From contig NZ_FRCX01000002.1 of NCBI RefSeq assembly GCF_900143065.1, forward strand, positions 496,001 through 560,000: 64,000 nucleotides of DNA, read 5' to 3'. Source of the DNA: Duganella sacchari (lineage in GTDB: Bacteria; Pseudomonadota; Gammaproteobacteria; Burkholderiales; Burkholderiaceae_D). This document shows, in pieces, positions 54,407 to 61,193 of this stretch (the first letter of the stretch is position 1; every line of letters begins with the position of its first letter). The notes beneath the pieces are model-generated. The model ran no database searches and was not told the DNA's origin. It saw nothing but the letters and a program-made list of their open reading frames with translations. A program made the position numbers and the translations under genes.

Positions 54407-55249
54407 ATGACATACAAAAATATCCTGCTTCACGCCGACCTGTCGCCTCACGCTGCGTCCCGCTACGAGCTGGCCTGCCAGGTCGCACTCAGTCACGAAG
54501 CGCATCTGGTCGGCGCCGCGTTCACCGGCCTGACCATGGAATGCTACCGTAACGCCGCTTTCGGTTACGGTGGCATGCTGGCCCCGACCGACATCGACGC
54601 CGTCACCGGCAACAGCGCACAGGCGCTGGACCGCTTTGTGGTCCAGGCCAAGGCCGCAGGCGTCAGTTTCGAGCGCCGCATCAGCGACGACGATTCCGAA
54701 ACCGGCCTGGTACTGCAGTCGCGCTACGCCGATCTGCTGGTGCTGAGCCAGAGCGATCCCGAACTGACCGGGCCTGACTGGCTGCGCAAGCTGCCGGAAC
54801 ACCTGACGCTGCACAGTGGCCGCCCGGTCCTGCTGGTGCCATACGCCGGCCGCTATACCCATATCGACCGTCACGCACTGGTCGCCTGGGATGGCAGCCG
54901 CGCCGCCACGCGCGCCGTGACCGACGCCCTGCCGCTACTGCGCCGCAGCCAGCACGTTACGCTGGCCGTGTTCAACGCGCAGACGCAGTACGGCGTACAC
55001 GGCGAACAGCCTGGCGCCGACATCGCCCTGTACCTGGCACGCCATGGCGTCCGGGTGGAAGTCACGCAGCAGCACACGCCCGCCGGCCTGGATATCGGCA
55101 ATGCGCTGCTGTCGCTGTCGGCCGATCTGGGGGCGGACCTGCTGGTCATGGGCGCTTACGGCCATCAACGCTGGCGCGAAATCGTCCTTGGCGGCGTCAC
55201 CCGCCGCGTGCTGCAGTCGATGACGCTGCCAGTCCTGATGGCGCACTAA
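54407..55249 (+). CDS. tandem universal stress protein
   Basis: The 280-residue protein has two Usp domains (about 1-145 and 155-280). The N-terminal half opens YKNILLHADLSPHAASRYE; the C-terminal half ends LLVMGAYGHQRWREIVLGG then VTRRVLQSMTLPVLMAH, with the ATP-binding G-x2-G-x9-G(S/T) pattern typical of UspA. Tandem Usp proteins under ANR control are common in low-oxygen survival of betaproteobacteria and pseudomonads. The FNR box upstream supports that role. A 10-base gap separates it from the next FNR-type gene. Confidence 0.92.
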   Translation: MTYKNILLHADLSPHAASRYELACQVALSHEAHLVGAAFTGLTMECYRNAAFGYGGMLAPTDIDAVTGNSAQALDRFVVQAKAAGVSFERRISDDDSETGLVLQSRYADLLVLSQSDPELTGPDWLRKLPEHLTLHSGRPVLLVPYAGRYTHIDRHALVAWDGSRAATRAVTDALPLLRRSQHVTLAVFNAQTQYGVHGEQPGADIALYLARHGVRVEVTQQHTPAGLDIGNALLSLSADLGADLLVMGAYGHQRWREIVLGGVTRRVLQSMTLPVLMAH

Positions 55250-55259
55250 GCGGGGTTGC

Positions 55260-55958
55260 ATGCGCGTCGATAATTACCGTAGCAACTGCGAGCGCTGCAT
55301 CCATTTGCATCTTTGCCGGGACACCGCGGCGGACGACCAGATCGCTGGCCATCGCATGCGGGTCCGTCGCCACGACGCGCTATACCGCGCGGGCGACGCT
55401 CCCGGCAACCGCATTTATTGCATACGCTCGGGAAGTTTTAAATTGGTGCTGGAACGCCCCGGCCATGAAGAACAGGTCATCGGCTTCGCCATGGCGCCGG
55501 AATTTCTGGGTTTGAATACACTGGGCGCCGCTGGCCATAGCACCAGCGCCATCGCTCTCGAGGACAGCGAAGTTTGTTGCATCGATTGGGACCGCCAGGC
55601 CTTTCGTGGCCGCAGCCAGCCCATGCAGCGCGCCGGTCTGCATGCCTTGCTGGCGGCGGAAATCCGCCGCGCGCAGCAGGACGCGCTACTGCTGCACCAC
55701 ACCCATTCGCGTCAGCGCATGGCCGACCTGGTGCTGCATCTGTCGCAGGTCTACCGCAATAACGGCTATTCGGCATCGCGTTTCCGGCTGCCGATGTCAC
55801 GCTGCGATATCGCCAGCTACATCGGCGTCAGCGCCGAGTGTGTGAGCCGGCTGATAGACCAGTTCCGTCGTCAGGGCGTAATGCAGGTTCACCGGCGCGA
55901 CCTGACCTTACTTGATCCGGCAGCGCTGGAGCGCACTGCCGCTGGCACGGAGGGCTGA
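55260..55958 (+). CDS. FNR-type oxygen-sensing transcriptional regulator
   Basis: The 232-residue CRP/FNR-family regulator has the iron-sulfur cysteine pattern of FNR: Cys10, Cys13 and Cys19 (C-x2-C-x5-C in NCERCIHLHLC), plus a central cysteine at 106 (SEVCCIDWD). The cyclic-nucleotide-like fold (CIRSGSFKLVLERPGHEEQVIGF) is followed by an HTH whose recognition helix IASYIGVSAECVSRLIDQF retains the E-x2-SR residues that read the FNR box. It should be active without oxygen. It may bind the FNR-like boxes at 54338 and 57194. Confidence 0.92.
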   Translation: MRVDNYRSNCERCIHLHLCRDTAADDQIAGHRMRVRRHDALYRAGDAPGNRIYCIRSGSFKLVLERPGHEEQVIGFAMAPEFLGLNTLGAAGHSTSAIALEDSEVCCIDWDRQAFRGRSQPMQRAGLHALLAAEIRRAQQDALLLHHTHSRQRMADLVLHLSQVYRNNGYSASRFRLPMSRCDIASYIGVSAECVSRLIDQFRRQGVMQVHRRDLTLLDPAALERTAAGTEG

Positions 55959-55960
55959 TC

Positions 55961-56680
55961 ATGGCGAGCAAACTGAAACTGGTGGTATCCAATGACCGCG
56001 TCAGCCCGTGTTATGGCTGCCCGCTGTCCGGCCTGTGCCGGGATGATGCACCGCCCGCCGCCGCCGTGCCGCACACCTGCCTGGAACAGCGTTGCGTGCA
56101 CCTGCACAGCGGCGAACACCTGTTCCGCGTTTCCGATGAAGTGGACCAGCAGCTGCACGTGATCCGCAGCGGCGACATCAAGCTGTATCAGCATGGCCGC
56201 GATGGCGGCCAGCACATCATCGAATTCCTGGGCAGCGGCGCGTGGGTAGGACTGGAATCGCTCAACCAGCAGCACCGCCACGCAGGCGCGGTGGCACTGA
56301 CCGATTGCGAAGTGACCATCGTGCCCTACGCGCAGGTGCTGTCTTTGCTGGACCGCCAGCCGCGCAGCGCCGAAGCGTTTGGCCAGATGTTGAGCGGCAC
56401 CATCGCACGTCACCAGCAGCATGCGGCCATGTTGCGCAGCACCTCGGCGGTGCAGCGGGTCGCGCAGTTTCTGCTGCAAAGGCTGGAACAGGCCTCGCTG
56501 CCGATGTCGCGCCAGGACATCGCGGACTACCTGGGCCTGACCTCCTCCACGGTGAGCCGCTGTCTGAGCGCCATGCGGCGGCGCGGCTGGCTGACGATGG
56601 GCCAGCGCGCCTATCACTTGCCGGGCCGGCTCCAGGTCGAGAAAGTAGCGGCGGGTACGCCGCTAATGCTGGAAGACTAG
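55961..56680 (+). CDS. second FNR-type regulator with altered recognition helix
   Basis: The 239-residue paralogue of the preceding protein also has the C-x2-C-x5-C motif (Cys17, Cys20, Cys26 in PCYGCPLSGLC) and a central Cys116 (LTDCEVTIV), so it probably binds a 4Fe-4S cluster. The recognition helix reads IADYLGLTSSTVSRCLSAM; Ser replaces the FNR-consensus Glu, so its DNA target may differ. The 3' end lies two bases from the convergent hemerythrin gene. The two regulators could form heterodimers or act at separate promoters. Confidence 0.9.
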   Translation: MASKLKLVVSNDRVSPCYGCPLSGLCRDDAPPAAAVPHTCLEQRCVHLHSGEHLFRVSDEVDQQLHVIRSGDIKLYQHGRDGGQHIIEFLGSGAWVGLESLNQQHRHAGAVALTDCEVTIVPYAQVLSLLDRQPRSAEAFGQMLSGTIARHQQHAAMLRSTSAVQRVAQFLLQRLEQASLPMSRQDIADYLGLTSSTVSRCLSAMRRRGWLTMGQRAYHLPGRLQVEKVAAGTPLMLED

Positions 56681-56681
56681 T

Positions 56682-57134
56682 TCACTGCCGTGGCAGCGCC
56701 ACGGCGGCGGCGGGCGATGCGCGCGGCAGGCACGCTTTTTCTGCCGATCCGCTTTCGGCGCGGCCGGCCATCTGCAAGGCGATGGCCAGCGCCGTATCCG
56801 CCGTCGCCAGATGCATCTGGAACCATGGCAGTATCAGCATTGCCACCTTGCGGCCGGCATCGATATCGCCGGGCGGCAGTCCATGCAAGGTGGCCAGCAC
56901 GCGCGCATGCTGTTCGCGATGGCTGCGCGTGGCGGGATAGTCAATCGCGTCCATGAGCTGCTCCTCCACCCGGAAGTCCACTTCCAGGCACTCCACCAGC
57001 GCCGCCAGATGCGTTTCGAACTCCTCGTCGGGACCATGCAGCAGCGTCTGGATCTGCTCCGCCAGCGCCGCATGCGCTTCGTCAAAGAGCGGGATACCAA
57101 GCACCATGTCGGGGCTCAAAGCGGTCGTTTCCAT
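56682..57134 (-). CDS. bacteriohemerythrin-like protein
   Basis: The 150-residue four-helix oxygen-binding-type protein has most canonical di-iron ligands: His21 (FDEAHAAL), Glu57 (FRVEEQL), His72 and His76 (SHREQHARV) and His108/Asp113 (FQMHLATAD). The usual HF..EE histidine is Asp53 here, so the iron site may be modified. It lies divergent from the acyl-CoA ligase gene and next to FNR-type regulators, fitting a low-oxygen role. Confidence 0.85.
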   Translation of the reverse strand: METTALSPDMVLGIPLFDEAHAALAEQIQTLLHGPDEEFETHLAALVECLEVDFRVEEQLMDAIDYPATRSHREQHARVLATLHGLPPGDIDAGRKVAMLILPWFQMHLATADTALAIALQMAGRAESGSAEKACLPRASPAAAVALPRQ

Positions 57135-57193
57135 GATTCCTCCTGTTATCCTGTTAGCGGCTTGTACTATGCCAATCGGCCCAGCGCAAATCC

Positions 57194-57207
57194 ATGATCC
57201 AGGTCAA
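57194..57207. promoter_or_regulatory. FNR-like box in the hemerythrin/acyl-CoA ligase divergent region
   Basis: ATGATCCAGGTCAA matches TTGAT-N4-ATCAA at 8 of 10 positions and shares TGATCCAG(A/G)TCA with the box at 54338. A TATAGT element lies at 57235-57240 on the plus strand and CATAGT (complement at 57166-57171) on the minus strand, so it could act in both directions. Confidence 0.55.
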
Positions 57208-57272
57208 GGCGTCGCAGATTTTCGACGCATGGCGTATAGTGTGGTCTGCCAGTCACTGCCCAGAAGAACGTC

Positions 57273-59951
57273 ATGGATCTGCACTATCTGACCCCACTGT
57301 TTTCACCGAAATCCATCGTGGTATTTGCCGGCCCGCCGGATCAGCCGGAGCGCCAGAACGTTTATGGCCGCAGCGTCTGCGCCCAGTTGCGCGACAGCGG
57401 TTATCAAGGCGTCATCACCTTCCTGGATGTCAGCATGACCGGCACGCTGGCCGACCTGGTACAGTCGCGCGCCGACCTGGCGCTCATCGCGCTGCCGCAT
57501 GAGGAACTGGCTTTTGCCCTGGAAGTGGCTGGACGCATCCAGTGCAAGTCGGCGCTGATTATTTCGTCGGGCGTACCGACGGCGCAGGCGGCCGAGCTGC
57601 ATGCCATCGCCCGCAAGCACGATATGTATTTGCTTGGGCCGAATAGCCTCGGTTTCCAGCGTCCGCGCCTGCACCTGAATGCGGGCGTCGCGGGCAAGCT
57701 GGCGCAAAGCGGCAGCCTGGCGCTGATCTCGCAATCCGGCGCGCTGACGTCGGCGATCCTGGACTGGGCCGGCACCAACGCTGTCGGCCTGTCGGCAGTC
57801 GTATCGCTCGGTCCCAACACGGCGGTCGATCTGGCGCAGACACTTGATTTCCTGGCCACCGACCCGGCCACCGAAAGCATTGTCATCTACATGGAAGGCA
57901 TTACCGACGCACGCCGCTTCCTGTCGGCGCTGCGCAGCACGGCCAACACCAAGCCAGTGGTCATCATCAAGTCCGGCAATGCCGCCGCCGCGTCGCGCGC
58001 CGCCGCCACCCACTCCGGCATGATGATCGGCAGCGATGAAGTATTTGATGCGGCGCTGCGCCGCACTGGCGCGGTGCGCGTGAACACCTTCGTGCAGCTG
58101 TTCTCCGCCGCCAAATGCCTGGCTTCGCGCTATCGCCCGGTCGGCCCGCGCCTGGCTGTCATCAGCAACGGCGGCGGCCCTGGCGTGCTGGCGGCCGACT
58201 GGCTGCATCAACTGGGACTGCAGCTGGGCGAGCCCGGCGAAGAAGCCGCCGCAGCGCTGGCGCCGGAACTGCCGCCCTACGCTACCTTGACCGACCTGCT
58301 GGACCTGTCGGAGGAAGCGGGAGCGCAGCACTACGCGGCCGCAATCCGCTCGTGCGCCCAGAATCCGAACATCGACGGCCTGCTGGTCATCTATTCGCCC
58401 AAGCTGGACGGCGACCCGCTGGCCGTCGCACGCGGCGTGGCCGAAGCAGGCCGCGGCTTGAACAAGCCGCTACTGACCTGCTGGATGGGCGATGAACTCG
58501 TCACGTCCGCGCGCCAGCTGATCGCGCAGTCCGGTCTGGCCAGCTTCCGCACGCCGGAAGCGGCGGTCGATGGTTTCGGCAATATCGCCGCGTTCTATCA
58601 GAATCAGCAGCTCTTGCAGCAAACGCCGCCGCCCCTGTCGCAACTGGCCAAGCCAGACCTGGACGGTGCGCGCCGCCTGGTGGAAAGTGTACTGGCTGAA
58701 CGCCGCAGCGTGCTGACCGAGATGGAATCCAAGGCATTGCTGGCAGCCTTCCACATCCCGATCACGCCCACCATGCCGGCCCGTAGCGCCGCTGAAGCGC
58801 AACTGATCGCCGCCCAGCTGGGCTACCCGGTTGCGCTGAAAATCGATTCGCCCGACATCAGCCACAAGTCCGAAGTACAAGGCGTGGTGCTGGACCTGGC
58901 GGATGCCGCCGCATTGGGCGCGGCTTATCACGACATGCTGGCCAACGTCCATCGCCTGCAGCCGGCCGCCCGCATCAACGGCGTGACGGTTCAACGCATG
59001 GCAGGCAAGCGCGATGGCCGCGAGCTGTATATTGGCGTCGCCAGCGATCCGCTGTTCGGCCCCGTGATCGGCTTTGGCGCCGGCGGCACCATGGTGGAGC
59101 TGCTCAACGACCGCGCAGTGGAACTGCCGCCGCTGAACCAGTTCCTGGCCCAGCGCCTGATCTCACGCGCCCGCGTCGCCACCACACTGGACGAATGGCG
59201 CGGCGCGCCGGCGGTGGATGTGCAGGCGATTGAACACATCCTGCTGCGCGTCTCGGAAATGGTGTGCGAACTGCCGCAACTGCGCGAGCTGGACATCAAC
59301 CCGCTCATCGTCGACCAGCGCGGCGTGCTGGCGGTGGACGCACGCGTGGTGGTCGGCGCTGCGCCGCCTTCCGCCCAGCGCTACGACCAGCTGGCCATCA
59401 TGCCTTACCCGGCCAGCTACGCCAGCATGTGGCCCATGCGCGGCGGTGGCGAATACACGCTGCGTCCAGTGCAGCCCACCGATGCCGAAATGCTGCAAGC
59501 GCTGGTACGCGGCCTGTCGGAGCAGTCGCGCTACAACCGCTTTGCATCCTCGCTGCGCGAGTTGTCGGCGCAGATGCTGGCGCGTTACTCGCTCATCGAT
59601 TATGACCGCGAAATGGCGCTGGTCGCCGTGCTGACCACCCGCACTGCCGATGATGACGGCAGTTTCACGGAAACCGAAAGCATCATCGGCGTATCGCGCT
59701 ACATCGCCAACCCTGACCGCAGCAGCTGCGAATTCTCGCTGCTGGTTGACGACAGGTTCTCGGGCCAGGGCCTGGGTACGCGCCTGATGCTGGAGATTAT
59801 GAACGTCGCGCGCGACCGCGGCCTGACGGAGATCGTCGGCCTCGTGCTGCGCAAAAATCGTGGCATGCTGAAGCTCATGGCCAGCCTAGAGTTCGAGATC
59901 CGTCCTTACGAGGACGATCCCGAATTCCAGATGTGCAGCAAGGCGCTGTAA
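57273..59951 (+). CDS. ADP-forming acyl-CoA ligase fused to GNAT acetyltransferase
   Basis: The 892-residue protein has a CoA-binding/NDP-forming acyl-CoA synthetase N-terminus (about 1-460; LLGPNSLGFQRPRLHLNAG, SQSGALTSAILDWA), an ATP-grasp domain (about 480-690; LGYPVALKIDSPDISHKSE, GFGAGGTMVELLND) and a C-terminal GNAT domain (about 730-890; DDRFSGQGLGTRLMLEIM). His247 (ATHSGMMIG) occupies the phospho-histidine position. The architecture matches both Pat-type protein acetyltransferases and acetate--CoA ligases. An FNR-like box upstream suggests low-oxygen control; the acetate/lysine-acetylation role is inferred. Confidence 0.9.
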   Translation: MDLHYLTPLFSPKSIVVFAGPPDQPERQNVYGRSVCAQLRDSGYQGVITFLDVSMTGTLADLVQSRADLALIALPHEELAFALEVAGRIQCKSALIISSGVPTAQAAELHAIARKHDMYLLGPNSLGFQRPRLHLNAGVAGKLAQSGSLALISQSGALTSAILDWAGTNAVGLSAVVSLGPNTAVDLAQTLDFLATDPATESIVIYMEGITDARRFLSALRSTANTKPVVIIKSGNAAAASRAAATHSGMMIGSDEVFDAALRRTGAVRVNTFVQLFSAAKCLASRYRPVGPRLAVISNGGGPGVLAADWLHQLGLQLGEPGEEAAAALAPELPPYATLTDLLDLSEEAGAQHYAAAIRSCAQNPNIDGLLVIYSPKLDGDPLAVARGVAEAGRGLNKPLLTCWMGDELVTSARQLIAQSGLASFRTPEAAVDGFGNIAAFYQNQQLLQQTPPPLSQLAKPDLDGARRLVESVLAERRSVLTEMESKALLAAFHIPITPTMPARSAAEAQLIAAQLGYPVALKIDSPDISHKSEVQGVVLDLADAAALGAAYHDMLANVHRLQPAARINGVTVQRMAGKRDGRELYIGVASDPLFGPVIGFGAGGTMVELLNDRAVELPPLNQFLAQRLISRARVATTLDEWRGAPAVDVQAIEHILLRVSEMVCELPQLRELDINPLIVDQRGVLAVDARVVVGAAPPSAQRYDQLAIMPYPASYASMWPMRGGGEYTLRPVQPTDAEMLQALVRGLSEQSRYNRFASSLRELSAQMLARYSLIDYDREMALVAVLTTRTADDDGSFTETESIIGVSRYIANPDRSSCEFSLLVDDRFSGQGLGTRLMLEIMNVARDRGLTEIVGLVLRKNRGMLKLMASLEFEIRPYEDDPEFQMCSKAL

Positions 59952-59986
59952 TTCCGCCTTCTCCATAAAATCTCCACACTTCCCAC

Positions 59987-60026
59987 ACAAAACCTGCAAC
60001 AGTACTAAGTAAGCTTCAGGTTTTGT
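59987..60026. promoter_or_regulatory. inverted repeat upstream of the RND efflux operon
   Basis: ACAAAACCTG (59987-59996) and CAGGTTTTGT (60017-60026) are perfect 10-base arms separated by 20 bases. They begin 35 bases after the preceding stop and end 18 before the MFP start at 60045. The position suits an operator for a TetR-type repressor, though none is in the window; a readthrough hairpin is the alternative. Confidence 0.5.
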
Positions 60027-60044
60027 AAGCTCGTGGGAACGACT

Positions 60045-61184
60045 ATGAATTTCAAGACCTGGCCTCTGCTTGCGGCCGTACTGACCCTGGCCGCCTGCAA
60101 CGGTGAGCCGCATAAATCCGAAGAAACGCCGCCGCCAGCGGTCACCGTGTTGTCAATCAAGCCGGCGGAAGTGACCCTCAGCGACGATCTGCCAGGCCGT
60201 GTGGCTGCCTTCCGTACCGCCGATATCCGTCCGCAGGTGGGCGGCATTGTGCTGCGCCGCCTGTTTGAGCAAGGCGCCGAAGTCAAGGCCGGCCAGCCGC
60301 TGTTCCAGTTGAATCCCGCGCCGCTGAAGGCGGAATTCGACACCGCAGCCGCCGCCTTGCAGCACGCCGAAGCCACGCTGGCCCGCACCAAACGGCAGGC
60401 CGAACGCCTGCGCACACTGATCGATGCGGACGCGATCAGCCAACAGGCCTACGATGACGCCGTCTCCGACCGCGACCTGGCTGCCGCCAACGTCGCGCAG
60501 GCACGCGCGACGCTGGAACGCCGCCGCCTGGACCTGGCTTTTGCCACGGTACAGGCGCCAATCTCCGGCCGCATCGGACCCGAACTGGTGTCCGAAGGCG
60601 CACTGGTTGGCCAGTCCGACGCCAACCCGATGGCGCGGATTCTGCAAATCGACAAGGTGTACGTGGACGTCCGCCAACCGGCATCCATGCTGGCCTCCCT
60701 CAAGGCACGCGCGCCTGCTGGCCAGCACGCCACCATCCTCGGCGCCGATGGCCAGCCATACAGCGCCGAGGCCCGCGTGCTGTTCTCGGACCTGAACGTG
60801 GATGCCGGCACAGGCGACGCCACCATCCGCATCCAGGTGGATAACGCCGACCGCACGCTGCTGCCCGGGATGTTTGTGCGCGCGCGCATCGCCCGCAGCA
60901 CGGCATCCGATGAAATCCTGGTGCCGCAGCAGGCCGTGCAACGCGCGCCGGATGGCCATGCCGTCGCCTGGGTGCTGGACAAGTCCAACAAGGCAGCCCA
61001 GCGCCAGATCATCGTCGGTGAAGTCATCAGCCATCAATATGTGGTGCGCGAAGGACTGAAGCGCGGCGACATGCTGGTAGTGGAAGGCCACGAGCGCCTG
61101 CAACCCGGCATCGCCACTGCACCGAAAGCGTGGAAGGCTCCGGCCCAGCTGTCCGCAGCGCCGGGCGCCGCGGCCCAACAATAA
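60045..61184 (+). CDS. RND efflux membrane-fusion lipoprotein (MexA/AcrA family)
   Basis: The 379-residue periplasmic adaptor has a lipobox (VLTLAACNG, Cys18), lipoyl/barrel-sandwich parts (VSLRPQVGGIV-type: IRPQVGGIVLRRLFEQGAEV), a long alpha-hairpin (about 95-150) and a beta-barrel region (ILQIDKVYVDVRQPASML). The start at ATG 60045 is chosen over an upstream GTG (60033) because the signal and lipobox begin there. It is followed by the inner-membrane pump gene after a short gap. Substrate is unpredictable from sequence. Confidence 0.92.
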   Translation: MNFKTWPLLAAVLTLAACNGEPHKSEETPPPAVTVLSIKPAEVTLSDDLPGRVAAFRTADIRPQVGGIVLRRLFEQGAEVKAGQPLFQLNPAPLKAEFDTAAAALQHAEATLARTKRQAERLRTLIDADAISQQAYDDAVSDRDLAAANVAQARATLERRRLDLAFATVQAPISGRIGPELVSEGALVGQSDANPMARILQIDKVYVDVRQPASMLASLKARAPAGQHATILGADGQPYSAEARVLFSDLNVDAGTGDATIRIQVDNADRTLLPGMFVRARIARSTASDEILVPQQAVQRAPDGHAVAWVLDKSNKAAQRQIIVGEVISHQYVVREGLKRGDMLVVEGHERLQPGIATAPKAWKAPAQLSAAPGAAAQQ

Positions 61185-61193
61185 GGAAACACC

